Source: Sulfurivermis sp040755915 (GTDB lineage: Bacteria; Pseudomonadota; Gammaproteobacteria; Thiohalomonadales; Thiohalomonadaceae). Taken from it: DNA of 64,000 nucleotides. The notes beneath the pieces were generated by a model, which saw only the letters and a program-made list of their open reading frames with translations, searched no databases and was not told where the DNA came from. The stretch is from positions 1-64,000 of the forward strand of contig JBFLWM010000007.1 in assembly GCA_040755915.1 (NCBI GenBank). Reading direction: 5' to 3'. Shown here one piece after another: positions 27,975 through 37,404 of the stretch (positions are counted from its first letter, which is position 1; each line of letters starts with the position of its first letter). The translations under genes were made by a program, and so were the position numbers.

Positions 27975-30095
27975 ATGGATCGCCTGACGGATAAACGGAT
28001 GTTCAACCTGACGCGTTACTTCTCCACCTTGTCGCTGTTTCTGGTGCTGACGGCAGGCGTGGTGCTCGGCAGCCACTTCCACCGTTTCTCCACCCACCAC
28101 CTGCTCAGCCAAGCCGAACACGACAACGTCGCCCTCGCCCGCTTCGTGCACAACGCCCTGCGCCAGGACTTCGCGACGGTGGCCGACATGGCCGCCGCAA
28201 CGCCGACGGAGGAGCGCTTGCAGACACGTGCCGCCGTGCTCCTGCCCGCCGTGCGCTCCCTGCTGAAAGACAGCGACGTCATCAAGGTCAAGGTATACAA
28301 CCGTGAGGGACTGACGGTGTTTTCCACCGATCCCGCGAATGTCGGCGAAAACGTTGCGGACAAACCCGGCTTCCAGGCCGCCATCCGGGGTGACGTCTCC
28401 AGTGCGCTGCACTCGCGCGATGTGTTTCATGCCCATGACGGTGCCCGTGCCAATATCGATTTCATCGCCAGCTACGTGACCATGCGCGGCGACAGCGGCG
28501 ACATCTATGGCGTCTTCGAAATCTACCGTGACGTGACGCCACTGGTACGGCGCGTCAATACCACGCTGTGGCAGGTCGCCATTGCCGCCACCATCGCCCT
28601 CACCCTGCTGTATCTGTTGCAGCTGCTGGTGGTGCGCCGCGCCCAGGGGATTCTGCGCCGCCAGGCGGAGGCGCTGGAAAACGCCAATCTGGAGCTGGAT
28701 CGCCGGGTACAGGAGCGCACCGCCGCCCTGGAAGCCGAAATCAGCGAGCGGCGCCACGCCGAGAAACGTCTCGACCACCTCGCCTATCATGACGCCCTCA
28801 CCGGTCTGCCCAACCGCCTGATGTTCAAGGAGCACCTGACCCGGGGACTGATGCGCGCGGTCAGAGGCCAGACCCGCCTCGCCGTGCTGTTCATCGACCT
28901 GGACCGTTTCAAGGACGTCAACGATACCCTGGGGCACTCCATCGGCGATGAATTGCTGGTGGCGGTAACGCGCCGCATCAAGACCTGCGTGCGCACCAGC
29001 GACACACTGGCGCGCCAGGGCGGCGATGAGTTCATCTGCATACTGGAGGGCATTCACCACGCCGACGAGGCCGCTGCGGTGTCGCACAAGCTGCTCGACC
29101 TGTTCCGCCATCCGTTCATCATCGGCGACCACCAGCTTTACCTCACCGCCAGCATCGGCATCAGCATCGCGCCCGACGATGGTGACGATGTCGACTTTCT
29201 GGTGCGCAACGCCGATGCAGCCATGTACCACGCCAAGGCCAATGGCCGGAACCGCTACCACTTCTATACCGCCGCCATGACCGAAGAGGCACAGGCACGG
29301 GTGCGTATCGAGACACTGCTGCGTCAGGCCATCGACAGTCCGGAGCTCGCCACCTATTTTCAACCCAAGGTCGACATCAGCAGCGGACAGCTGGTCGGCT
29401 CCGAGGCACTGCTGCGTTGGCACAGCGGCGAATTGGGCTGCATCCCGCCGGGCCGCTTCATTCCCCTGGCTGAGGAATGCGGACTGATCGTCGAGCTGGG
29501 CGCATGGGTGCTGCGCGCAGCCTGCCGCCAACTGGCGACCTGGGATGCGGCCGGCTTTTACGTACCGGCGGTGTCGGTAAACCTGTCGGTCAAACAGTTG
29601 GAGCGCAGTGACTTCATCGATCAGGTCAGCAGCATACTGCACGAAACCGGCGTCAGCCCGGCGCGCATCGAGTTCGAGATCACCGAATCGATCATCATGA
29701 GCGTGGACGATGCGCTCACCGTGCTGCATCGCCTGCGCGCCCTGGGGGTGTCCCTGTCGGTGGACGATTTCGGCACCGGCTACTCCTCGCTTACCTATCT
29801 CAAGGCACTGCCCATCCAGACCATCAAGATCGACCGCAGCTTCGTCAACGGCATCGGCATCAACCCCGGCGATGAAGCGATCATTCGCGCCGTAATCGAG
29901 CTGTCACGCAGCCTCGGCTTCATCACCGTGGCGGAAGGTGTGGAAACGACCCACCAGGCACAATTCCTGCGCAATGCCGGCTGCAATCTGCTGCAAGGCT
30001 ATCTCTACGGCAAGGCAGTGCCGGCGGACGAGTTTACCGAACACTGGCGCGGCACCACCCGCGACAGCCGGAGCCCGCTGGCGCAGCTCGTCTGA
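27975..30095 (+). CDS. Membrane sensor with GGDEF and EAL domains
   Basis: 706 aa. TM1 (about 15-34), a periplasmic domain (about 35-195) with a dCache/PDC-like look (VKVYNREGLTVFSTDPANVGE), TM2 (about 198-220), a coiled-coil linker, GGDEF (about 265-430) and EAL (about 440-695). GGDEF is intact in RQGGDEFICILEG with RTSD as RxxD site; EAL is intact in GSEALLRWHS, with VDDFGTGYSSL and IKIDRSFV. Either activity is possible. It lies about 200 bp before the ATP-grasp operon, in the same direction, and could control it, though that operon appears to have its own promoter. Confidence 0.9.
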   Translation: MDRLTDKRMFNLTRYFSTLSLFLVLTAGVVLGSHFHRFSTHHLLSQAEHDNVALARFVHNALRQDFATVADMAAATPTEERLQTRAAVLLPAVRSLLKDSDVIKVKVYNREGLTVFSTDPANVGENVADKPGFQAAIRGDVSSALHSRDVFHAHDGARANIDFIASYVTMRGDSGDIYGVFEIYRDVTPLVRRVNTTLWQVAIAATIALTLLYLLQLLVVRRAQGILRRQAEALENANLELDRRVQERTAALEAEISERRHAEKRLDHLAYHDALTGLPNRLMFKEHLTRGLMRAVRGQTRLAVLFIDLDRFKDVNDTLGHSIGDELLVAVTRRIKTCVRTSDTLARQGGDEFICILEGIHHADEAAAVSHKLLDLFRHPFIIGDHQLYLTASIGISIAPDDGDDVDFLVRNADAAMYHAKANGRNRYHFYTAAMTEEAQARVRIETLLRQAIDSPELATYFQPKVDISSGQLVGSEALLRWHSGELGCIPPGRFIPLAEECGLIVELGAWVLRAACRQLATWDAAGFYVPAVSVNLSVKQLERSDFIDQVSSILHETGVSPARIEFEITESIIMSVDDALTVLHRLRALGVSLSVDDFGTGYSSLTYLKALPIQTIKIDRSFVNGIGINPGDEAIIRAVIELSRSLGFITVAEGVETTHQAQFLRNAGCNLLQGYLYGKAVPADEFTEHWRGTTRDSRSPLAQLV

Positions 30096-30226
30096 GCGTG
30101 CCGTGCGACGCCGGCGCAGTCTCCGGCGAACCCCGGGGCAGACGTCGCTCCGGTGCCGGCGCCCCCTCCGCCGTGTGGCGGCCATCACACAGCGCAAAAA
30201 AAACTGCCAAAAATCACCCCCCCGGC

Positions 30227-30254
30227 TTGCCAGTGGCCAATTCCCCATTATCAT
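30227..30254 (+). promoter_or_regulatory. Putative promoter of the transglutaminase-like/ATP-grasp operon
   Basis: TTGCCA (30227-30232), a 16-nt spacer and TATCAT (30249-30254) each differ from the sigma70 consensus at one position. Predicted start near 30261 leaves a leader of about 37 nt before the TTG start at 30298. Confidence 0.5.
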
Positions 30255-30297
30255 TGTAAGAAATGTAGCAGTCCCCTCCCCTATCGGCAGGACGCCC

Positions 30298-31905
30298 TTG
30301 AACAAACGCAGTGCCTACATTCTGGTGTTCGTAATACTTGCCGCCATCCCTATGGCGAGCATCTCCTACAAACTCTTTGCTCTCGGTTACCCCCTGGGTG
30401 ATCTCGTTCCCGTCATCAATTATCAGGTGGACGTGAGCATGCGTGTCGATGGACACGGCGAAGACATCAACGTCGGGGTCTATCTCCCCAAAACTGATCA
30501 GCGACAATCCATCACGGAAGAAACCAACACCTCGGGACGATTTGCCTTCAGTGTGCAGGCCGATGGGGACAACCGGCTGGCCACCTGGGCAGGAAACGGC
30601 ATCACGGGCCAGCATATAATGGTCTATTCCTACACTGCGCAGGCACAACATTTCCGTTTCGAGCTGCCTCGATCCCTCCCCATCCCCGCAGACTATCCAG
30701 CCGAGTTGCACGAATACCTGAAGCCGGAGCCCGGCATCCAGGTCAATGACCCGCTGATCGCCGCCACACTGGAGAAGCTGTTCCCCGCACAACCACCCGA
30801 CGTGCTTACCGCACTGACGGTTATCCACCGCCACCTTCAGGATGACTTTGCGAATCGTGATTTTTCCGGCTATACCGACGCGTTGACCGCGCTAAAGCTC
30901 GGCGAGGCGAGCTGCAACGGAAAGAGCCGGCTATTTGTAGCCCTGGCACGCAAACTGAACCTGCCATCGCGACTGGCGGGGGGGCTGGTCATGGAACAGG
31001 GGGTCAAGCGCGTCAGCCATCAATGGGTTGAGGTGTACATCAACGGTCACTGGGTCCCCTTCGATACAGTGAACGATCACTTCGCCGAGATCCCCAGTCA
31101 CTATCTGACGCTATATCGTGGCGACAAGTATCTTTTCCGCCACACCGCCAACGTCAACTTCCAGTATTTCTTCAAAATCAACAAGCGGCTGATGCCGCGC
31201 CACGAAGCGATGGCCACACTCGGCCATTCCGCCTTGAACGCCATCAGTCTGTATACAATGTTTGAGCGTGTCGGCATCAGCCAGAATCTGCTCAAAATAA
31301 TAATCATGCTGCCGCTCGGCGCTCTGGTAACGGTGATCTTCCGCAACGTCATCGGCGTTGAAACCTTCGGCACCTTTCTCCCGGCCCTGATCGCCGCTGC
31401 TGCGCGCGAAACGGGACTGCTGTGGGGAATCGTCGGTTTCACGCTAATCATTCTGATATCTGCCGCCATCCGCAAGGGCCTGGACTGGATGCAGCTCCTG
31501 CATTCACCAAAGATGGCCGTCATGTTCACCATGGTGGTCATCATCATGATGACCCTGACGGCTTTGGCGGTGCATTTCGGCTTCTTTGAATTTGCCCACA
31601 TCACCTTGTTCCCGATTGCTATCCTGGCCATTACCGCCGAACGGTTCGCGCTAATCGAGACAGAACAGGGATTCCGGCGCGCCCTGCAGATAATGGCAGC
31701 CACCCTGATTGTCACGTCGGCTTGCTATGCCGTAATGGACTCGCTGTTTCTGCAAAGTGTGGTCCTGGCGTTTCCCGAACTGTTGCTGGTTTTTATTGCG
31801 CTGAACTTGTGGCTCGGCAAATGGATGGGGATGCGCTTGATGGAATTCCTGCGCTTCCGCCGCCTTATTCTCCAGGAGAAGTCGCCCAATGCAGCGCAGG
31901 CTTAG
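30298..31905 (+). CDS. Transglutaminase-like protein fused to a 7TM domain
   Basis: 535 aa from a TTG start at 30298, chosen for AGGA 5-6 nt upstream and a following membrane anchor (residues about 7-24). Residues 30-290 form a periplasmic region with a transglutaminase-like core: EASCNGKSRLFVALARKLN, SHQWVEVYINGHWVPFD. Seven membrane segments follow (about 320-510). This equals the family known as inactive transglutaminase fused to 7TM helices. In this copy Cys206, His241 and Asp256 sit where the catalytic triad would be. It overlaps the ATP-grasp gene by 17 bp. Family members co-occur with RimK-like ligases and were predicted to form peptide-modifying systems; the chemistry is unproven. Confidence 0.85.
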   Translation: MNKRSAYILVFVILAAIPMASISYKLFALGYPLGDLVPVINYQVDVSMRVDGHGEDINVGVYLPKTDQRQSITEETNTSGRFAFSVQADGDNRLATWAGNGITGQHIMVYSYTAQAQHFRFELPRSLPIPADYPAELHEYLKPEPGIQVNDPLIAATLEKLFPAQPPDVLTALTVIHRHLQDDFANRDFSGYTDALTALKLGEASCNGKSRLFVALARKLNLPSRLAGGLVMEQGVKRVSHQWVEVYINGHWVPFDTVNDHFAEIPSHYLTLYRGDKYLFRHTANVNFQYFFKINKRLMPRHEAMATLGHSALNAISLYTMFERVGISQNLLKIIIMLPLGALVTVIFRNVIGVETFGTFLPALIAAAARETGLLWGIVGFTLIILISAAIRKGLDWMQLLHSPKMAVMFTMVVIIMMTLTALAVHFGFFEFAHITLFPIAILAITAERFALIETEQGFRRALQIMAATLIVTSACYAVMDSLFLQSVVLAFPELLLVFIALNLWLGKWMGMRLMEFLRFRRLILQEKSPNAAQA

Positions 31906-32785
31906 CGAACTATGGCAGCGCTGGGCAGGCATCCGTCACATGGCGGCGCATGTCTTGACGATGAACCAGCGCAACCTGAATTACATTTATCCTTATAATC
32001 CGCGGCGCCACTTCCCACTCGCTGACGACAAGATCCTCACCAAGGATCTCATGCAGCGGGCGGGCGTACCGGTTCCTTCCAGCTACAAGATCTACGACGC
32101 GTTCTACCAGCTACGCAATCTTGAAGAAGACCTCGCACGCCATGCAGACTTTGTCATCAAGCCATCGCAAGGGAGTGGTGGCGGCGGCATAGTGGTAATC
32201 GCCGGCCGAAAAGGGACGGAGTGGGTGGGCCCGGGAGACAAGCAGTTTTCCTTGCCTCAGCTCCGAAAGCATATTTCCGACATCATTTTCGGCGTCTACT
32301 CATATGACCTGAAAGACCGTTGCGTCATCGAGGAGCGCATCAAGCAAAGCAGCGAAATGTCCGTCCTTAGTCCATGGGGACTCGCCGACATCCGCGTAAT
32401 CATGTTTAACGACCAACCGGTCTTATCGATGGCTCGGCTGCCCACCCGGGCATCTGAAGGCCGTGCCAACCTGCACCAGGGGGCTGTAGGGGTTGGAATC
32501 GACCTGGAAAGCGGAATTACCAATCATGCGATTCTCAACAACATGCCTACCACCACCCACCCCGACACACAACTGTTGCTGCTTGGACGCCAAATTCCGC
32601 ATTGGCAGGAGGTCATCCGTATCAGCCGACTCGCAGCGAGCGCTGTCCCGCTAAAGTACCTCGGCATTGACATCTGTATCGCGGAAAGCGGCCCGATGTT
32701 GCTGGAAATCAATGTTCGTCCAGGGCTCCAAATCCAGAATGCGAACCTCATCGGGCTGCGCTCCCGCCTGGACTCATTACGCTAG
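31889..32785 (+). CDS. RimK-related ATP-grasp ligase (alpha-L-glutamate ligase-like)
   Basis: 298 aa, soluble. ATP-grasp signs: DDKILTKDLMQRAGVPVPSSY (entry to the N-lobe), FVIKPSQGSGGGGIVVI (glycine-rich nucleotide loop with the lysine), DIRVIMFNDQPVLSMARLPT, and the metal-binding LLEINVRPGLQIQNAN near the end. The family resembles RimK, which adds glutamate to proteins with ATP. It starts within the 7TM gene with AGGAG about 10 nt upstream, so their levels are coupled. The substrate is unknown; it may build or cap a glutamate- or amino-acid-containing chain. Confidence 0.88.
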   Translation: MQRRLSELWQRWAGIRHMAAHVLTMNQRNLNYIYPYNPRRHFPLADDKILTKDLMQRAGVPVPSSYKIYDAFYQLRNLEEDLARHADFVIKPSQGSGGGGIVVIAGRKGTEWVGPGDKQFSLPQLRKHISDIIFGVYSYDLKDRCVIEERIKQSSEMSVLSPWGLADIRVIMFNDQPVLSMARLPTRASEGRANLHQGAVGVGIDLESGITNHAILNNMPTTTHPDTQLLLLGRQIPHWQEVIRISRLAASAVPLKYLGIDICIAESGPMLLEINVRPGLQIQNANLIGLRSRLDSLR

Positions 32786-32794
32786 CGTCATCCA

Positions 32795-34702
32795 ATGCAA
32801 GCACGCCTCAAACAAATACTGCATGAAAGTTTTCTGCCGGTAATTCTGGTGGCGATGGTTATCTTTCTCACGCTGGTCTATGCGGAGTTCAGCAGCATAT
32901 ACAATGCCGATGCCGTCACCACGATATACATCGACAATACACCAGCCACAACTTTCCATGACGAAACGGAGCCCGCGGCGGACACATACCTGCTTGCCGC
33001 CCAGGACACCGGCAGCCCACAGCTTCATGAGGCCGCAGATTTTGTCGCCGCCGGGCGCTGGTCAGAGGCGGAGGCCATCTATGCGTCTCTGCTGGCGGCA
33101 CAGGAAAACTCACAGACACACAATGATCTCGGCATCCTTTACCTCAAGAAGGGCGACCCGCAGGCCGCTCTTGTCCAGTTCAACAAAGCCATCGCATCAC
33201 CGATTCTGTATGTGCGCGCATACTTCAATCGCGCGATCACCTACTCTCGCCTGGGCAATGGCCGTGAGGCCATTGCCGACTATGCGGCGTTCCTGCGCCA
33301 TATGCCCAACCACTTTGACGCACATTACAACACCGGGCGAATCCAGATGACGCTGGGCGAGTTCGACAGCGCAGTACATTCGTTGCAGCGCGCAGTCGAG
33401 ATATCAGGTGGTGAGCGCAAGGCCCGCGCCAGTCATGCGCTAGGCACGGTTTACCGGGAACTGCACCAGTCCGTTCTCGCCAAGGCGGCCTTCGCCACAG
33501 CCATCAAGCTGCGCCCCGACTATATTGCCCCGCGGCTGGAACTGGCCGCCATGGAACAAGTCTCCGACGAAGGCGACGCGCGCGCCGGCGAAATATACGA
33601 TGAAATTTTCCGACTGAAGCCGGATTACCCCCCCGCTCTGCTGGGCATCGCGCGTCGCCACAGCGCCGCCGGGCGCATCACCGAAGCGGAAGCAAACTAC
33701 CGGCGAGCCATTAAATTCAATCCCGAATATCACGCCGCACACTACAACCTCGGGCTGCTGCTGCTCGAACAGGGGCGATATGCAGACGCAAGAGCAGAGT
33801 TCGAATGGATAACGAAGCGCGACCCGGAAAACAGCGAGGCATTTTTCAATCTTGCACGCACGGCCTATGGCGGCGGCGATAACGCAAGTGCGTTGGCGGC
33901 ATATCAACGCGCTATCGATTTGCGCGGCGGCGATTACCCTGAGGCATACTTCAACCAGGGCTTGGTATACATCGCATTGAAACGCCATAACGACGCCGAG
34001 GCGGCCTATCTCAAGGCGATCAAGCTGCAGGAAGCTTACCCTGAGGCGTGGTACAACCTGGGCCTGGTGCAATCCAGACAAGGAAAGTCCGAGCTGTCCA
34101 AGCAATCATTTCTCTCTGCAATCCGCCACAATCCACGCTATGCACAGGCGTGGTTCAACATCGGGGTAATCGCCGGGCGCGACGGTGATGACGTCGGCGC
34201 GGTTGAAGCTTACCGTCAGGCACTGGCCATTCAGCCGGATTACGCGGAGGCGCGCCTTAATCTTGCTGTGCGCTATTCCAGACTGAATCGTCCAGAGGAT
34301 GCAATCAGAGAATATCTCGCTCTGCTTGAACTGGATCAGAGTTACGCCACAGCGTGGTTCAATCTCGGCCTCGCCTATCTTGATGTCAAGAAACCATCGC
34401 AGGCGGAGCGCGCATTACAGCAGGCGCTCGACCTCGACGCACAGAACATCAAGATAATGAAGGCGCTGGCGAGCGCGCTGATGGCACAGGAGAAAACTGA
34501 CGCAGCGATGGCCGTGTTACGCCAGGCAATCGACCTGGATTCTGCCGATCCGTTATTGCGTGTCCGCCTCGCGCGGTTGCTCGCAAGCGACGGCGATTTG
34601 CCGGCGGCGCGCAGCGAGTATGAAAAGGCGTTAAAGCTTGCGCCAGACAACAAGCGGTTCACCCGCGAGTTCAATGAATTATTTGGTTCCACTATCAATT
34701 AA
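32795..34702 (+). CDS. Membrane-anchored tetratricopeptide-repeat protein
   Basis: 635 aa. A single N-terminal membrane helix (about residues 13-32, FLPVILVAMVIFLTLVYAEF) is followed by a short linker and about 14-16 TPR units from about residue 70 to the end, with typical patterns such as PEAWYNLGLVQSRQGK and AWFNLGLAYLDVKKPSQAE. The topology places the repeats in the periplasm as an assembly scaffold. No ribosome site is clear, so translation may depend on the gene 9 bp upstream. Base composition is visibly less GC-rich than in the housekeeping genes. With the barrel protein that follows it resembles the TPR-plus-porin pairs of exopolysaccharide export. Confidence 0.85.
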   Translation: MQARLKQILHESFLPVILVAMVIFLTLVYAEFSSIYNADAVTTIYIDNTPATTFHDETEPAADTYLLAAQDTGSPQLHEAADFVAAGRWSEAEAIYASLLAAQENSQTHNDLGILYLKKGDPQAALVQFNKAIASPILYVRAYFNRAITYSRLGNGREAIADYAAFLRHMPNHFDAHYNTGRIQMTLGEFDSAVHSLQRAVEISGGERKARASHALGTVYRELHQSVLAKAAFATAIKLRPDYIAPRLELAAMEQVSDEGDARAGEIYDEIFRLKPDYPPALLGIARRHSAAGRITEAEANYRRAIKFNPEYHAAHYNLGLLLLEQGRYADARAEFEWITKRDPENSEAFFNLARTAYGGGDNASALAAYQRAIDLRGGDYPEAYFNQGLVYIALKRHNDAEAAYLKAIKLQEAYPEAWYNLGLVQSRQGKSELSKQSFLSAIRHNPRYAQAWFNIGVIAGRDGDDVGAVEAYRQALAIQPDYAEARLNLAVRYSRLNRPEDAIREYLALLELDQSYATAWFNLGLAYLDVKKPSQAERALQQALDLDAQNIKIMKALASALMAQEKTDAAMAVLRQAIDLDSADPLLRVRLARLLASDGDLPAARSEYEKALKLAPDNKRFTREFNELFGSTIN

Positions 34703-34720
34703 CACAGCAAGGAGGGGGTC

Positions 34721-35914
34721 ATGCGCCGCAAATCAACCGTGTTTTTGTTGTTGTACCTATTACCCGGAGCGGCACTCTACGCCGCACAGGACAACTCTAC
34801 CAAATCACCATGGTCTGTCGATTTGGAAGTAGGCATCGGCTATGACAGCAATGCGTACCTGTCGCCAGACAACGCATATACTGACTACGCCCCCACCATC
34901 CCGGTCGCCGTCACTCCGGTTACACGGTCCGGAATGTTCATGCCAGTCAGTCTCGATCTCGAATACGATGGCCGCGGCAGCAAGAAATTCGGATTCGTCG
35001 GCTCATACTCGTTTGATGGCGATTTTTACGCCGACTCCGATACAAAAAATGCCAACGAATACAATCACAAGGTTTCCGCCGGCGCGGAATTCCTGCTCAA
35101 GAGCAAGGGTCGTCGTGAGGACACCATAAGGGTAGAGCCCTATTATGTCGTCCACGACAAAACCTATTTCAATCGCGACACCGGTGACCAGATGGTGTCC
35201 AACCTCGGCACCGACCTTTCGGATCGCTACAGCTACAAGCTCACCGGCCTGATGGTGGAGCTGAAACGTGAAACCACACGCATTCAGCACAGCATTCATC
35301 TCGAAATGGCCACTCGCGACTACGTCGAACCGACCTCGACCGCGTTCGATTCATACGATCATGACTATTTCCGCGTTGGTGGCGATGTGGAGTTCGAGCT
35401 GGCCGACCCGACCAAGCTTACCGTGGGATATGACTACTACACGCGCGACTATGACGAATGGCGCGCGCGCGATTTGACCGGCACTTCTGTGGATGGTACG
35501 CGGCGGGAGTATGTGTACAACCAAGTTGGGGCGTCGCTGCGGCAGAAGCTCAATGCGGATGTAACGCTCTATCTTGATTACACATTGACCGACCGTGCGG
35601 ATCAGTATCTCGGCTACAGCGACTACGTCAAGAACGAATACGGATTGCGCCTGATTTACAGCAAGAACCGCCTGCGGTTAAAGGCCAAGGCAAGCTGGTG
35701 GGAACGAGACTACGACAATGCCTATGCCTTCGATGAGCCGACGCAGGATGACATGAATTACAAATCCGCCGAGTACAGCCTGAAAGGCGATTACGACCTC
35801 GATGAGCACCATGGTGTCTGGGCCGAGGCCAAGACCATCGACCAGAAATCCACCGACCTGCGCTACGAGTACGACCGCACTCAGATCATGGTTGGCTGGC
35901 GCTGGGAGAATTAA
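34721..35914 (+). CDS. Outer-membrane beta-barrel protein
   Basis: 397 aa. A signal peptide (MRRKSTVFLLLYLLPGAALYAA) is followed by a chain of alternating amphipathic strands rich in Tyr, Asp and Arg, for example VEFELADPTKLTVGYDYYTR and VTLYLDYTLTDRADQYLGY, ending in an aromatic strand IMVGWRWEN. About 14-18 strands could be formed. It has AAGGAGG just before the ATG. No named family is recognised. As last gene of the operon, followed by an intrinsic terminator, it is the likely outer-membrane exit or receptor for the ATP-grasp system. Confidence 0.8.
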   Translation: MRRKSTVFLLLYLLPGAALYAAQDNSTKSPWSVDLEVGIGYDSNAYLSPDNAYTDYAPTIPVAVTPVTRSGMFMPVSLDLEYDGRGSKKFGFVGSYSFDGDFYADSDTKNANEYNHKVSAGAEFLLKSKGRREDTIRVEPYYVVHDKTYFNRDTGDQMVSNLGTDLSDRYSYKLTGLMVELKRETTRIQHSIHLEMATRDYVEPTSTAFDSYDHDYFRVGGDVEFELADPTKLTVGYDYYTRDYDEWRARDLTGTSVDGTRREYVYNQVGASLRQKLNADVTLYLDYTLTDRADQYLGYSDYVKNEYGLRLIYSKNRLRLKAKASWWERDYDNAYAFDEPTQDDMNYKSAEYSLKGDYDLDEHHGVWAEAKTIDQKSTDLRYEYDRTQIMVGWRWEN

Positions 35915-35947
35915 TCGATATCGTCAAGCCGGCAGTTTGACTTACTT

Positions 35948-35980
35948 AAGGGGCTGCATGATGAGCAGCCCCTTTGTTTT
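35948..35980 (+). terminator. Intrinsic terminator after the beta-barrel gene
   Basis: AAGGGGCTGC (35948-35957), a 7-nt loop and GCAGCCCCTT (35965-35974), followed by TGTTTT. It closes the 30.3-35.9 kb operon; its right edge touches the stop of the convergent MFS gene, and it may serve both. Confidence 0.8.
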
Positions 35981-37308
35981 CAATGGCCGCTGTGTACGAT
36001 GTTCCTGGCGCCGGTTTCCAGGATGCGCGACGCTGCAATGACGGCCAGTGCGGCAAAAGCGAGCATCAGCCACAGTGCAGCATGATAATTGGCGGCGCTG
36101 TACAGGCGTACGCCGTTCAGCATCGTGCCATCCCAGCCCCGGTCCAGCACCCAGCCGAACAACGGCTGCATGATCGCCGCCCCCAGAAACAGCCCGGTAT
36201 TCACCACGCTGATCGCCATGCCCGACAACGCCGGTGCGCACACCTCCTTGGCACAGGCATAACTCAGCACGAAGCCGCTGCCGCACAGGCCGAGCAGTGC
36301 AAACAACAGCATGCCGCTGGTGCCCGGCGTCCACGGCAGCCACAGCAGGCCGGCACACACCAGCAGATACAGCAGCGCACTGGCCACCATCACCACCTTG
36401 CGCCGGCCCAATCGGTCCGAGATCCAGCCCAGCAGCAGGGTGCCCACCGCCATCGCCAGCAGGGTCAGGGTGGTGTACTGCGCCGCCTCGTCACGGCTCA
36501 GGCCATGGACATCGCGCAGCAGCGGAATTCCCCACAGCCCGGCAAAGGCGAACATGCCGCCGGCCATGCCGAAGTTGAACCAGAAACCGGGCCAGACGCG
36601 CAGATTGCCCCACACCGCGCGCATGTCGTGCAGCCAGTGCCGCTCGCGCTCCGCATGGGCTGTCTTGCCCTCCATCGCGCGCACGGAAGGAAAGCCGGCA
36701 TCCTCCGGCCGGTTGCGCACGATGAGCAGCGACAGCACCGCCAGCAGCAGGGAGAACACACCGATGCCGACGAAGGCCGCGCGCCAGGACACATGCCCGA
36801 GCAGCCAGGCCAGCGGGCCCGCCGCCAGGATGGAGCCGACATTGCCGAGCAGCAGGGTAACGCCGCTGATGAGCCCGTAAATGCGTTCACGGAACCACAC
36901 CGTGTTGCTCTTCATCAGGCCGACGAAGATCACCGACACACCCAGCCCCACCAGAAAGCGGCCGGTCATCGCCATCTCCATGGACTCGGCCAGGCCGAAG
37001 ACGATGGAGCCGATGCCGGCCACCAGATTTCCCAGCGTCGCTACCGTACGCGCACCGACTGTATCCGCCAGCACACCGGAGGGGATCTGCATGGCGGTGT
37101 AAATGTAGTAATACATCGCCGCCAACGAACCGAGTGCGGCGCCGGTGGTGTGGAAGGCGGTCATCAGCTCGGCGGAGACCACGGCGGGCGCCATGCGGTG
37201 AAAGAACACCGACATGTAGGCCAGGATCAATACGGCATAGATGGCCCAGCGCACCTGCTGGAAACGGCGGGGGTCATAGGCTGTCGGATGATGGGTCATG
37301 GCGTGCAT
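35980..37308 (-). CDS. Major facilitator superfamily transporter
   Basis: 442 aa with about 12 membrane segments in two halves joined by a charged loop (about 190-220, with RPEDAGFPSVRAMEGKTAHAERE). MFS loop-2/3 type motif appears as GVLADTVGARTVATLG and again as GWISDRLGRRKVVM. Substrate unknown; the overall appearance resembles anion/cation or nitrate-type symporters of the YcaD/hexuronate sort, with no clear assignment. MHAM at the start gives two possible initiations (37308 and 37299), neither with a good ribosome site. Convergent with the beta-barrel gene, divergent from ubiD. Confidence 0.83.
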   Translation of the reverse strand: MHAMTHHPTAYDPRRFQQVRWAIYAVLILAYMSVFFHRMAPAVVSAELMTAFHTTGAALGSLAAMYYYIYTAMQIPSGVLADTVGARTVATLGNLVAGIGSIVFGLAESMEMAMTGRFLVGLGVSVIFVGLMKSNTVWFRERIYGLISGVTLLLGNVGSILAAGPLAWLLGHVSWRAAFVGIGVFSLLLAVLSLLIVRNRPEDAGFPSVRAMEGKTAHAERERHWLHDMRAVWGNLRVWPGFWFNFGMAGGMFAFAGLWGIPLLRDVHGLSRDEAAQYTTLTLLAMAVGTLLLGWISDRLGRRKVVMVASALLYLLVCAGLLWLPWTPGTSGMLLFALLGLCGSGFVLSYACAKEVCAPALSGMAISVVNTGLFLGAAIMQPLFGWVLDRGWDGTMLNGVRLYSAANYHAALWLMLAFAALAVIAASRILETGARNIVHSGH

Positions 37309-37369
37309 ATATTGGAGGCGAGGCGTGCATCTTAGCCGATTTTCACACCGCAGCCCCGCGGCGCCGGGC

Positions 37370-37378
37370 TGCTATAAT
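37370..37378 (+). promoter_or_regulatory. Extended -10 promoter of ubiD
   Basis: TGCTATAAT is a perfect -10 with the TGn extension; no -35 is needed or seen. Predicted start near 37385 leaves about 20 nt before the ATG at 37405, with GAGG inside as the ribosome site. Confidence 0.6.
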
Positions 37379-37404
37379 CCGGCATCCCCCATGCGAGGCC
37401 GGCC

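Noticed and set aside
27960..29729. 589-residue minus-strand frame opposite the GGDEF-EAL gene
   Set aside because: Composition is typical of antisense of a GGDEF/EAL gene; no motif, no ribosome site.
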